From: Bacteroidales bacterium
GTDB taxonomy: Bacteria > Bacteroidota > Bacteroidia > Bacteroidales > ML635J-15
DNA: 37,137 bases
Assembly (NCBI GenBank): GCA_003249955.1
Contig: QKHS01000101.1
Span: forward strand, 1-37,137
Direction: 5' to 3'
In this document: one piece after another, positions 23,742 to 34,400 of the stretch
How positions within the stretch are numbered: position 1 is the first letter of the stretch
Layout: each line of letters starts with the position of its first letter
The notes under the pieces: generated by a model
The model's input: only the letters and a program-made list of their open reading frames with translations
What the model was told of the DNA's origin: nothing
Databases searched by the model: none
Made by a program: the position numbers and the translations under genes

Positions 23742-24221
23742 ATGAATCCGTACATTATAGCAGCCGGTGTTGAGGCAAAGAAAAAGTATGATTCCGTCCC
23801 CGTTGAAAAAAAGAAGAGGGCCGGGATAATTATTCTTGTCATTATTTTCATTCTTGTTTTCAGGAACAAGATCGGGTCTGCTGTACGCAGGATGTTGCAT
23901 AATGATGTTGATAAAATAGATGTCAATAAGGAGAACCTGACATTTGAAAAAGGGGAATATTTTTCCATGTGTACTACTCTGGAATCTTCAATGAACGGGA
24001 CCGGCACTCAGGACGGAAGTGTTATGGCTGTGTTCAGGAGATTAAGAACTCAGGATGACTGGAACTTTCTGCAGAAGTGTTTCGGGACAAGGAAAAAAGA
24101 CGGGGGCACTTTTTTCGCTGACATTACCGGTGATCTTAAATGCTGGCTTGCCGACGATATGGACAGCGGGGAAATGGATGACATAATGGAAATATTAAGC
24201 CTGAACGGGATAACTTATTAA
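23742..24221 (+). CDS. Single-TM protein of the virus-like module (159 aa)
   Basis: Starts MNPYIIAAGVEAKKKYDS, then basic KKKR and a TM helix (AGIIILVIIFILVFRNKIG, about 28-45). A soluble C-terminal part follows, with SMNGTGTQDGSVMAVFRRLR, WNFLQKCFGTRKKDGGTFF and an acidic end DDMDSGEMDDIMEIL. The GTGTQ-VMAVFRRLRTQDDWNFLQ stretch resembles a recurring Bacteroidota phage motif linking a membrane to an internal protein. The gene starts 4 bases after the preceding stop. Confidence 0.55.
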   Translation: MNPYIIAAGVEAKKKYDSVPVEKKKRAGIIILVIIFILVFRNKIGSAVRRMLHNDVDKIDVNKENLTFEKGEYFSMCTTLESSMNGTGTQDGSVMAVFRRLRTQDDWNFLQKCFGTRKKDGGTFFADITGDLKCWLADDMDSGEMDDIMEILSLNGITY

Positions 24222-24231
24222 TATTAGAAGG

Positions 24232-24603
24232 ATGAAAACCGGTAATATTGTTGCGATTTTGATTGTTGCTGTAGCGGGGGCAATTGTTTTTTGGAAAAGG
24301 GAATGGTTAAAGGAAAGGTTTGGGATTAAGGCTGCTGTAAAAAAAGCTGATGCTGCTGAACCAAAGGCGGACTCTCCTGCCCCGTCTGCCGGGAAGTCTG
24401 CATTTTCCGAATGTGAGGGTTTTCCTTTAAAATTCGGATGCAGGGGGCAAAAGGTAAGGGTCTTGCAACTGGCTCTGAATAAGAATTTCAACTCAGGGAT
24501 TGATGTTGACGGGGATTTCGGAACTGAAACTGAAAAGGCTCTTGTAAAGGCAGGGTTCGGCAAGGAACTGGAAATGTCCGAGGTGGTAAAAGTTATGGTG
24601 TAA
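24232..24603 (+). CDS. Membrane-anchored peptidoglycan-binding protein (123 aa)
   Basis: The N-terminal TM helix (NIVAILIVAVAGAIVFW) is followed by an Ala/Lys/Pro linker (residues about 30-55) and a PG_binding_1-type domain: LKFGCRGQKVRVLQLALNKN, then GIDVDGDFGTETEKALVKAG. This anchors the protein to the cell wall while held in a membrane, consistent with lysis, entry or virion-wall contact. A glucosaminidase follows after a large inverted repeat, which supports a cell-wall function for the pair. Confidence 0.75.
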   Translation: MKTGNIVAILIVAVAGAIVFWKREWLKERFGIKAAVKKADAAEPKADSPAPSAGKSAFSECEGFPLKFGCRGQKVRVLQLALNKNFNSGIDVDGDFGTETEKALVKAGFGKELEMSEVVKVMV

Positions 24604-24617
24604 ATTTTATTTTTTGA

Positions 24618-24695
24618 GGTTGGAAGACCGGAGACGGAAGACGGGTTGAGTTCTGCCCGATTATTGCGAATCCGCCTGTCTTCGGTCTTCCAACC
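24618..24695. repeat. Large inverted repeat between the two wall-active genes
   Basis: The arm GGTTGGAAGACCGGAGAC (24618-24635) is complementary at 17 of 18 positions to GTCTTCGGTCTTCCAACC (24678-24695), with a 42-base loop that has further partial pairing. It fills the only gap in this stretch. No plus-strand T run follows at once. It may be a palindromic extragenic element or a mobile hairpin; a transcription terminator is less likely. Confidence 0.7.
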
Positions 24696-24736
24696 CATTA
24701 ATTCACACAGTTTAGTAATTACAAATTTTATTGGTT

Positions 24737-25219
24737 ATGTCTGTAAGACTGGATTACATAAAGAAATATTCTGACACGGTTATTAAAGCTTCAAAAGGTA
24801 CGGGACTTTTCCCGTCTTTGTTTATGGCCCAGGCTATTCTGGAGAGCGGGGACGGCCAGAGTACTCTGGCTGCCACATATAATAATCATTTCGGGATAAA
24901 GGCTACTCCTGATTGGAAAGGTAAGGTTGTTGACATGAGAACCAGAGAGGTTTTTGATGGCAAAGAGGTTTATATTAAAGACGGGTTCCGGTGGTATGAC
25001 AATGCTAAGGATAGTTTTTACGACAGGGTTACTTTTCTTAAAGAGAATTCAAGATATGCTGCTAACGGGGTGTTTAGTGCAAAAACTCCGGAGGAACAGG
25101 CTAACGCTTTGCAAAGGGCTGGTTATGCTACATCTCTCAATTATGCTGCCACTCTTAAGTGGATAATTAATAGTTATAATCTTAAAGAGCTTGACAGCCT
25201 GATGCTAAAAAAAAACTGA
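24737..25219 (+). CDS. Glucosaminidase (FlgJ/LytD-type, endo-beta-N-acetylglucosaminidase family)
   Basis: 160 aa from ATG 24737 (MSVRLDYIKKYSD). The family core is clear: LFPSLFMAQAILESGDGQST, with the catalytic Glu36, then AATYNNHFGIKAT and WYDNAKDSFYDRVTFL. It cuts the glycan chains of peptidoglycan, for host lysis or entry. No signal peptide is seen, so export would need a holin or the virion. It ends at TGA 25217-25219 just after a run of nine A. In the next frame a TM helix follows at once (see next feature). Confidence 0.88.
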   Translation: MSVRLDYIKKYSDTVIKASKGTGLFPSLFMAQAILESGDGQSTLAATYNNHFGIKATPDWKGKVVDMRTREVFDGKEVYIKDGFRWYDNAKDSFYDRVTFLKENSRYAANGVFSAKTPEEQANALQRAGYATSLNYAATLKWIINSYNLKELDSLMLKKN

Positions 25220-25329
25220 TACTTGCTTTTGTAATTGTACTGGTAGCCGGTATAAGCTGGTATTACAGGAAAGGAATCGGTTTTTTTGTAAAAAAGACAG
25301 GTTCTGAAATTAAACGTGTTATTAAGTGA
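25201..25329 (+). CDS. Short TM segment after the glucosaminidase, in a shifted frame
   Basis: The frame is open from 25192 to the stop at 25327-25329 and encodes KKKLILAFVIVLVAGISWYY followed by a basic end (RKGIGFFVKKTGSEIKRVIK). It has no ATG of its own in frame. One extra A in the A9 tract (25207-25215) would fuse it to the glucosaminidase as a C-terminal membrane anchor, or give a small gene beginning MLKKKLILAF. Transcriptional slippage on A9, a real deletion or a sequencing error are all possible. Confidence 0.45.
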   Translation, partial: DAKKKLILAFVIVLVAGISWYYRKGIGFFVKKTGSEIKRVIK

Positions 25330-25331
25330 AA

Positions 25332-25883
25332 ATGAAAAAGCAAATCTTTATTATATTATTGGTTGTTTCTGTTACCGCAGGGGTTCTGATTGCACGGGAA
25401 AGAAAGCTGAAAGAGCTTGAGGGACTTGGAAAGCTAAAGAGTTCCGGCAGGCCGCCGAAGGTAAGGATTGTTTACAGCAGGAAACAGACGGCTAAGGAAA
25501 GACAGAAGATAGGCTGTTCTTATGATGCTTATAAAGTACTGAAAGAGATATGGAGCGGACAGATTGATGTAAGGGAAGAAATGGTTGTTTTATTGCTTGA
25601 CAGGTCTAACAAGCTTCTGGGCTATTCCGTGCTTAGTACCGGAGGAATTACCGGAACTGTCGCCGATGTCAGGCTTATCTTCAGTACTGCTCTCAATTCG
25701 CTGGCAACAAGTATTGTTATCAGTCATAATCACCCGTCGGGAAATATTAATCCGAGCGGTAATGATGTTAACCTGACCAAAAAGATAAAAGAAGCCGGTG
25801 CTATCATGGATATACAACTGATGGATCATATTATAATTTCCAATGATGACTATTACTCTTTTGCTGATGAAGATGCTTTATGA
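25332..25883 (+). CDS. RadC-like JAB/MPN protein with an N-terminal TM helix
   Basis: 183 aa from ATG 25332. The N-terminal TM or signal anchor (IFIILLVVSVTAGVLI) is followed by a basic linker (RKLKELEGLGKLKSSGRPPK) and a JAB domain: EEMVVLLLDRSNKLLGYSVL, then SHNHPSGNINPSGNDVN with the JAMM His-x-His and Asp, and a final DHIIISNDDYYSF. RadC proteins are usually soluble, so the membrane anchor is unusual and suggests a peptidase-like or assembly function at the membrane. Its last bases overlap the next gene (ATGA). Confidence 0.82.
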   Translation: MKKQIFIILLVVSVTAGVLIARERKLKELEGLGKLKSSGRPPKVRIVYSRKQTAKERQKIGCSYDAYKVLKEIWSGQIDVREEMVVLLLDRSNKLLGYSVLSTGGITGTVADVRLIFSTALNSLATSIVISHNHPSGNINPSGNDVNLTKKIKEAGAIMDIQLMDHIIISNDDYYSFADEDAL

Positions 25884-26365
25884 AAAATTTTAAACGTGCC
25901 GGTATATTTGTTTTTTGTATTGTCCTTATAACGGGCATTATTTGTTCATGCTCTCCTGAAAAGAGGCTGCAAAGGCTTGTTTCTGTTCATCCGGAACTCG
26001 TAAGCAATGATACGCTGAGATTAAGCGATACTGTAATTACTGCCGGAACTGAAATTGATACTGTTATTCCGGTTTCATTGCTTAATGATACGCTTATTAT
26101 TGAAAAGGATAAGCTGAAACTTATGTTTGTTGAAATTCATGATTCTTTGTTTGTCGAAGCCGTACAGACCCCGGACACTGTTATACTTACAAGGGAAATA
26201 CCGGTAGAAAAGATTGTTTCTGCCAAGCAAAACAAACAGTCTGAGTTTATATTAATTGAATTATTCCGTAAATACCGGTTGTATGTAATAATTGCACTTG
26301 TACTGATTCTTATTATTCTTGTTTTCAAATTGAATAATAATCTTAGACGAAATGCAAGTTATTAA
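25880..26365 (+). CDS. Spanin-like lipoprotein with a C-terminal TM helix
   Basis: 161 aa. The signal peptide ends in a lipobox-like region with cysteines (GIICSCSPEKRLQRL, about 20-34). A polar Thr/Asp-rich middle follows (NDTLRLSDTVITAGTEID), then a C-terminal TM helix (about 135-152, LYVIIALVLILIILVF). Having both a lipid-anchored N-terminus and an inner-membrane C-terminus is the plan of u-spanins, which fuse inner and outer membranes in the last step of phage lysis. The CSPEKRLxRL start is familiar from Bacteroides phage proteins. It is the last gene of the virus-like module. Confidence 0.7.
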   Translation: MKNFKRAGIFVFCIVLITGIICSCSPEKRLQRLVSVHPELVSNDTLRLSDTVITAGTEIDTVIPVSLLNDTLIIEKDKLKLMFVEIHDSLFVEAVQTPDTVILTREIPVEKIVSAKQNKQSEFILIELFRKYRLYVIIALVLILIILVFKLNNNLRRNASY

Positions 26366-26770
26366 CAACTATTAAGTGCATATATAATATTTCAATTTAA
26401 AAACACAATCAGGATAAAATCTGCTTACCGTAAGGCTTTCATAAGAACACAGCTTTTTTGAATCTCCGGTTATTTTTACATTAATATTATAAATCAGGTA
26501 TGCTTACAATAATATTTGTTAATAACTCTGACTTGAATTATTTTACATCGTATAGTTTTTCGTATTATATTTACTTTCAACAATTAGCATGACATTCTTA
26601 AGTAATATTAACATTGTTTATTTATATGCTTTTACTTATAAAATGTATGAATATATAATCAGGAGTACATTCTAAAGGCATATTTATTACAACTGTCAAC
26701 AGTATGATTATGCATGTTCAGATTAAGCAGATTTTATTAATATATTAAGTATCAAATAGCAATAATTATT
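26366..26770. other. AT-rich intergenic region, likely right border of the virus-like module
   Basis: About 405 bases without a gene. I see no tRNA, direct-repeat attachment site or clear promoter. It separates the dense viral-type run from the secreted-protein genes. Confidence 0.45.
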
Positions 26771-28393
26771 ATGACAAAGTTTTTTATTGTTTTTATTATC
26801 CTTTTATGCCCTGTTGTAATTATTGCACAACAGGACAGTATGATTTCCACACCAACAATCTGGTTAAAAGCCGAAAGTGTAAACGATAGTTTACAAATCT
26901 GGACAGATCTGAGCGGGAATGGTTATGATGTTCAGTTACCTGCACAGGGAATGTTTTCTGATTCCAGGATGAATTTTAATTCTTGTTTAAGTATTGACTC
27001 TCTGCAAAATGCACTACACATAAATTATCAGACTAAAACTACTGCAGAAGTTACGGTTTTTGCGATTTACAAAGCAAGTGCAAGCAAAGATGCTTTCGGA
27101 TTATGGACAATACAGATGGATTCGGCAAGCGGAATCTCATTAAGTACTCAGACAGTTAAAGATGTAAGGGGAGAAATTACGGAATACAGTGATACCACAG
27201 AAGCTGTTTCTTTAATAAACATGTTTAAGAATAAATGGATTAACAGGCCTGTTGACACTTTATTCTCCGGAATAAATATTTTGGGGAATGACACGCTGCC
27301 GTTTAAAGGGGACTTCGCGGAATTTATTTACTATGACAATTCTTTGTCTTACAGAGAGTTGGCAAGGGTATATACTTATCTGGCCATTAAATACGGTATA
27401 AGCATTTACAGAATGAACTATATTAATTCTTCTGATGAAATCATCTGGGATTTCGAAGATAATTCTGAATTTTCAAATGAAGTGGCAGGCCTTGGTTGTG
27501 ATACAATTTTAGGGATCAACCAAAAACAGAGTAGCGCTATGGGTGGAGATGCTGCTCTTACTGTTTACACAGGGGAACTTAAAGATATGAATATTGAAAA
27601 TACCGGTATTATTGCACACAAAGATTTCCTTATATGGAGCGATAACGGGCTTAATCTTGGTTTTGAAACAAATGACACGTTGGGCGAAGATTTTCATAAC
27701 AACGTCTCAGCCAGAAAATGGATAATGACAAGATCAGGCAGTACTGCCGGCAATATAAATACAAATATTATTATAAATGCTCCCGGGTTAAATGACAGTG
27801 TATTTCTGACATTGCTGATCAATCGTGAGAAAGATTTCAGCTTTCCTGTTTATAATACTGAGGTTTTTTACCCTGACAATATTGACACTCTTGGCAATTA
27901 CTACTTCAGTAACATATATTGGGATACTGATTCTTCAGGCTCGGATGCTTTTGCATTTCAGTATTTTAACCCGGCTGATCTTAATATGGCTGAAAGCAAC
28001 CATAACCAGTCCGGCAATGAAAATAACTCAGACAATGAGGAATCCGGCATTTTGATGTATGATGATAACGGCATTAACAACCCTGCCGGGGACACAAATA
28101 CAGCACCATCTGATAATAACGAAGGGATAGCTTCTGATGCCAATACAGGAATTTCATCTTTTAACATATATCCGAATCCAAGTTTGGGGGAATTTTCGAT
28201 AGATGCAATACTTGAAAACACATCCGGCCTTCAGTTGACAATAACAGATGCAAATGCAAAAGTTGTTCAGTTAATAAAGCTTGACGGTTCGTCAATATAT
28301 TCTACAAAAGTAAATATCCCTGTAAAAGGATGCTATCTTATTAAAGCAGAAACATCAAAAGAGAGTAAAACGGTAAAGGTCATTGTTCAATAA
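26771..28393 (+). CDS. Secreted LamG/DUF8202-like protein with a Type IX secretion C-terminal domain
   Basis: 540 aa. The signal peptide MTKFFIVFIILLCPVVIIAQ precedes a LamG-like start (TPTIWLKAESVNDSLQIWTD and LSGNGYDVQ). A DUF8202-like middle follows, including ELARVYTYLAIKYGISIY and the segment around IAHKDFLIWSDNG. Residues about 415-455 are an Asn/Asp-rich linker. The last ~80 residues are a T9SS sorting domain (SFNIYPNPSLGEFSIDA ... GCYLIKAETSKESKTVKVIV). It would be exported across the outer membrane and attached or released. It lies 13 bases before the giant SpvB/RHS gene, so the two are likely co-transcribed and co-exported. Confidence 0.85.
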   Translation: MTKFFIVFIILLCPVVIIAQQDSMISTPTIWLKAESVNDSLQIWTDLSGNGYDVQLPAQGMFSDSRMNFNSCLSIDSLQNALHINYQTKTTAEVTVFAIYKASASKDAFGLWTIQMDSASGISLSTQTVKDVRGEITEYSDTTEAVSLINMFKNKWINRPVDTLFSGINILGNDTLPFKGDFAEFIYYDNSLSYRELARVYTYLAIKYGISIYRMNYINSSDEIIWDFEDNSEFSNEVAGLGCDTILGINQKQSSAMGGDAALTVYTGELKDMNIENTGIIAHKDFLIWSDNGLNLGFETNDTLGEDFHNNVSARKWIMTRSGSTAGNINTNIIINAPGLNDSVFLTLLINREKDFSFPVYNTEVFYPDNIDTLGNYYFSNIYWDTDSSGSDAFAFQYFNPADLNMAESNHNQSGNENNSDNEESGILMYDDNGINNPAGDTNTAPSDNNEGIASDANTGISSFNIYPNPSLGEFSIDAILENTSGLQLTITDANAKVVQLIKLDGSSIYSTKVNIPVKGCYLIKAETSKESKTVKVIVQ

Positions 28394-28406
28394 ATCCTGT
28401 TCTTTC

Positions 28407-31400
28407 ATGAAAAATTATTTATTACCTGTAATTGCAATTACAATTTTTGCCGGGGTTATTATTTCGGCAGATATAACAAGGGAAAGAGGTCTTCGTAAAC
28501 ATCATCTGAATTTTGTTGATCCCGGATACTGTGATTCTGAAATCAGCACTGTTTATACTGAGGGGGTTCCTGAAACGCCTGTTTCTGAACTAAAATCAGA
28601 AGAAATATTCATCCCTGTTAATGACCTTGTCTGTAACCTGGGAAAAGATGAAAATACAATGTTTGATAATCCTTATGATAATTATGTAACTATAAACATA
28701 AATAAAGATTTATCGGCCGGATATAATGTTTATCTGGAATATGATTTATACGGGCTGAATGATTATACATCGGTATGCCGCAGCATTAATGATTTTGTGG
28801 CCGGTGGCGGATTGGTGGTAACTTCAAATAAATCGTGGTCACATCAAAGAGAGCATATTTCAGCAAACCAGCTTAATACGGGAGATAATTTAATCAGGTT
28901 CAGTGTACCTGAAGGAACTGATATAAATTACAGTATTAAGAATGTCAGAATCTTAACAGAAAAAACATCCGACAAGGGGAAATCAATAGAAATAAATCAG
29001 AATCTGCAAAGAAACTATTTCGGGCAATATGCTTATATCAGCGGATTTGTTAATGGTCCCGGGAGCAAAGACGTAAGCGTTTATGCAAATAATAATAAAG
29101 TAAACTGCTATAAAGGTATTTTCGAAGGTGTTATAATTCTTGACTCCGGTATTGCTGATAAAGAAACTGTCATAGTCAAAGCTGTGTACAGTGATGGGAC
29201 TTCGGTCGAAAAAGAAGTAAGATTTTCAAATAATTCTCCTTACGATTACATCAACACAGATTTATATGAATACAGCTATGTTGAAAGTGCTGCTTTTCCT
29301 GATCATAGTTTTGAATTAAACTTAAATTCTCTTTACCTTAAAGCTAAGGCCGGTTGTGTTACACAGAATCTGAACATCTCTGTTACCGGGCTGCGTTCGG
29401 TTGACATGCCGCTGCCTGATGCCGGTATGATAAATGTTACGGACGTCAACTCAGGCTATAGGTGCTTGCCTCACGGGACAATATTTGAAAACGATGTTGA
29501 ACTCGGGATTAAATATGACAGGAATCTTATTCCTGCCGGTTATGGGCCTGAAGATATCCGTACTTTTTATTTTAATGAAGTGTCAGGCAAATGGGTTATG
29601 CTTGAAATGGACAGTATCGATATTGCAAATAATCTGATCATCTCAAAAACCAATCATTTTACTGATTTTATAAATGCAATTTTAAAGACTCCGGAGTTAC
29701 CTCAAACAGAGGCATTTACTCCTACTTCATTAAAAGATATGAAATATGCAGATCCTTTGGCCGGAGTTAATATTATGGGAATTCCTTCTGCAAATAACAA
29801 CGGGACTGCAAATATGTCTTTCCCTTTGCAAATTCCTGCCGGAAGACATGGGATGCAGCCACAACTGGCAATAAGTTACAGCAGCGATAATGCTAACGGA
29901 TGGCTTGGTGTCGGATGGGGACTAAGTGTTCCGTCAATAAGTATTGATACGCGTTGGGGTGTTCCGCGTTTTTATGATACTCTGGAAACTGAAGAATATC
30001 TTGTAAACGGAGAACAAATTATCGAATTGGGAATAACTTCTACAGATACGATACGGTTTCCGTTAATGCATAAAGATACTCTGAGGCACAGGGGAACTGC
30101 AACAGAGACATTTTATTCGTACAGAACCGAAGGTGCTTTTCACAGGATTATAAGACATAGTACTTCTGCTACAGATTACTGGTGGGAAGTTATTGATAAA
30201 AACGGGATAAAATATTTATACGGAAAATATAATTCTGATTCCGGTGTTAACCAGGCATGTGTACTAAGTAATCCCCAAAACGGCAACATTACACAATGGG
30301 TTTTAACGGAAATCCGTGATCTTTACGGTAATTACGTAAAATATGAATACGACACTGTAACAAGTACTGCCACTCACGGAGCCGGAGGAAGACAGATTTA
30401 TCTGAAAAAAATTACATATACAGGCTTCGGGACAACTGACGGGAAATATACTGTTGAGTTTACAACTGATGACAGAACAGATTATTTTATATCCGGGCGT
30501 TCCGGTTTTCAGGAAACGACAGACAAACTTTTAAAAAATATTTACATACGTTATGACAATGAATTCATACGTGCATATTTCTTAAATTATACAGAAGGTG
30601 CTTACAAAAAAAGCCTGTTAAAATCAATAACCGATGTCACCGACAGTACAAAAATCTCATTGGTTGATGATATTGATTGTGATGATCTTGTTCAATATTC
30701 AGGGGCAATAACTCATTGTTTTGACTATTATGTTGAAGAAGGGATGGATTTTAACAGCAATGCTGTAACAGCGACAAGTGCATTAGAAGATAATGATACA
30801 ATAATGGATGTTGTGGTTGTTGATTCTATAGGCCAGACCTTAGGCAAAAGCAGAAGTAGTTCAGGGTATATAGGTGGCACTTTCGGCTTAGGCTTTGATG
30901 AAAATTATTTCAGCAAATCAAACGCTATTGGTCCGAACAGCGGATTTTCGCTTGGGATGAACCAGGAAAAAACCCAACTTATAGACCTTAACGGAGACGG
31001 ATTAACTGATAAAATTGTAAAAAGACAGCATCATTATGATTATTACAGAGGTGAGCTTAACGGAAATAATGAATTAATCTTCAGCAGCACCCCTTATCAG
31101 ATTCTGGGTCTTAATTTACGGGGTCTTGGCAGATGCTGGGACAAGACTTTTAATGCCGGAGGTGAAATCATGGTGAGTATTTTAGGCATCGACGCCTCTG
31201 CAAACTATCTTGGGTCATTTAACAAACAGGCGAAAAACCGCTATTTTGCAGATGTAAATGCAGATGGGTTCATTGATTATATATATGATGATGATGTCTA
31301 TTTTAACAAACCTGACATGTACGGGAACCCTTTATTTAATCTGGTTCTTTTAGACAACCCAAGACAATATTATGATGATGATAGTTGTAATTTTATCATA

Positions 31401-34400
31401 TATGACGGAGAGCTTTGCGACTTTTCCATTACCGATGAAGACGAAATATCAAATACCAGACGTGATCCCGTAAAAATGTGGATAGCCCCGGCAACCGGCA
31501 AGGTAGATATTAATTCTGTAATAAAACGTATCAATCCCAACAATGCAACAAATAAATCAGTATATTATTCGATTCAGAAAGAAGGTGAGTTTTCTGATTT
31601 TCAATTGTGTAATTCTGTTTCTAAAGGCGATACGACAGCTCATATTGACACCATAACTTCTGTATTTGATGTAATTAAGGGAGAGGCTATCTATTTTAGA
31701 ATTCATTCTGATAATAGCTGGGGCGCTGACGATTTTGAATGGGATATCAGTCTCAATTTCCCTACGGATTATGTTCTGTCTGAGAACCTTTCTCTTGACT
31801 ATACAGATGCCGATGAAAAACATATTTATGTATTCGATTACACCGAAGACGCTGTAATACATGACAAACAATATTTTGTAGCTCCTTTTGACGGGACTTT
31901 AAATATTGAAGGAAGCATTGCAAGCCCGGCACAAAGCGACAGCCTTAATTTTATTATAAAGCATAATAACACATTACTGATTGATTCAGTTTGTCCCGAT
32001 GCCACAGTATTTTCCGGAAGTTTTAATTTTAACAGAACAGTTAGTCAGGGAGATTCAATTTTATTTAAGCTGTTAAGCAACACCAATGTAAACTGGAGCG
32101 ATATTGATTTTAATGCAAAAATACAATATGACAGTATTGTTCTTGACACTGTTACAATAAGTGATTCCCTGAAGTATTACCCTAATTTACAAATGAGTTT
32201 GTTTCCCAGAACATTATGCCTTTCAAGGCCTGTTAGTTTAGATAGCGGTACATATAACATATATCCGGGTTTAAATGCGACAAATTTTAATGACGGCGAA
32301 ATAGTTTTTACTGCAAAAAGCAAAAGAAAATTACTCGATAAAAAAGTCATAACTATCGAAAACGGTGGCTATTCTAGCAATTCAGGAGTACTGAATTTTA
32401 CGCTCAACGAAGACGACACCGTATTTTTTGATTACTTTATAAGAGACAGCTATATTTTAGAAAACGCTTACAACTCATTTCTTAATGATACTGAAGGTGC
32501 GCTTACGCCCGGATCCCCGGATACTTATTATAAAACAGGAGTTTTCACAGTTTATGAAGACAGTTTACAAAAATTCGGGAACCTGTACAGAGGCTGGGGA
32601 CAGTTTTCTTATCTTGACAAAACCAAAACGGGATCTTGTTACCTGGTTGATGAAAGCAAACTATACATATATTCTGCATCGGTGGACTCAACGGTTATGG
32701 ATGATTTCCCGTTTGACAACATTGATGAAACAACAGATTATGATAACCTTGCAGGCACTTTTAACGATTATAATGTTAACGGTAATGATTCTGTACTGAG
32801 TTTTGCAGTGATGAGAGCAGACAGAAAAGAAGACAGGTGGGTAGATGCTTTTATGGTAGCTTATGTGGACAGGGAGAATATTGGAAGCGGACTAAACGTT
32901 AGTGCAATCTATTCTTTTTTGGATGATCCTTCAATATTTGAATTGGAAGCAGACTATAAAATTCCGGATTTCGACAATCCTGTTTCTCCAAACTCGCTGG
33001 TCCCGACAAAAATCAGCAAACAAAACAATAATTCTTTCTCAGTTGGCGCAGGTGCCGGACCGGCAGATTTTAGCTTTACATGTACAAAGACCAAAACCAG
33101 ATGTCTTGTAGATTTTACTGATTTAAACGGGGACAGGTACCCTGATGTCGTTGGTACAGATAAAATACAATTCACCACTGCTCAGGGCGGAATATCAGAT
33201 GATACGGTTTTTTTCCCGGAAACATTTGTCAGTTTTGGTGAAGCAAAAGCAAAAGGAGCTGCGTTTGGAGTTAAAAGCACAGTTTACACCGGAACTGCTA
33301 CAAACACAGGAGAAAAAGGAAAACTTAATAACATTACGGGTTCTTTTGGAATAGGTGTAAACACCGGCAACTCTGATGTTTCATTTATTTATTTTGACAT
33401 TAACGGTGACGGTTTGCCCGACAGAATTGACTCTGAAAATGATTCTGTTCAGTTAAATCTGGGATATGGCTTTGCCCCTGCTATAGAATGGGATGTTGAC
33501 ACTTTAGGAAGCAACCAGTCTATCTCTTTTTCGCTTAATTTAGGAAACGTGCTTAATTATGACAATTTCAGTTTATCAGGAGGTTTTGGCGGCAGCTACA
33601 ACTTAAATTTTGATAATTTTACTCAAGCTGATGTCAATAATGACGGCCTTACCGATATTTGTTATTTAGATAATAATGACCTGATGGCTTTAATAAACAC
33701 GGGAAGCGGATTTTACATTAAAAATATCAGCCCCTCTTTTAACAAAACTGTCGGAAAAGGCTCAAGTATTAATATTTCGGCAAACGCCTCAGAAACTTAC
33801 GGGACTCCTTTTACTACAGGGAAAATGGTTTTTTCCGGATACGAGGATTATTCTTTTAGTGTCTGCAGCGAAAAAGTCCGGCTAACAGATCTTAATGGTG
33901 ACGGCTTTCTTGACTATGCTTATGTGGACGGCAACTCTATAAAGGTTAATTACGGAATCCCCAAAAAGACTAACTTATTAAAAGAAGTAACATGCCCGGC
34001 AAAAAGTTCTTACTCTATTGATTACAGCAGGACTTACCCTGACATTAAAAGCCCTGACTCCAAATGGGTTATGGCTTCGCTGGAAACATTTGACGGATTT
34101 GCAGGTGATGGCGAAAACCGGACATATTACAGATATGAATATTCCGGTGCAAAATATGACAGAATTGAACGTGAATCCCGGGGTTTCGATACGGTAATCA
34201 CAAAACAATACGATAATTTTACAGACAATAACCTTTACAGAACCTTATTGGAATCATATCATACCGACAGATACACTTTTAAAGGGTTGAAGAAATACGA
34301 GGTAAACATGGATGCCGGGAACAATAAATATGTGGAAACATTTTACACATGGAATTATTTATTTATAAGCACCGGAGATATAATTGAGGATCCTGATATT

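Noticed and set aside
26366-26770. tRNA or attachment site at the right edge of the virus-like module
   Set aside because: No cloverleaf or direct repeat with the left side could be found by eye.
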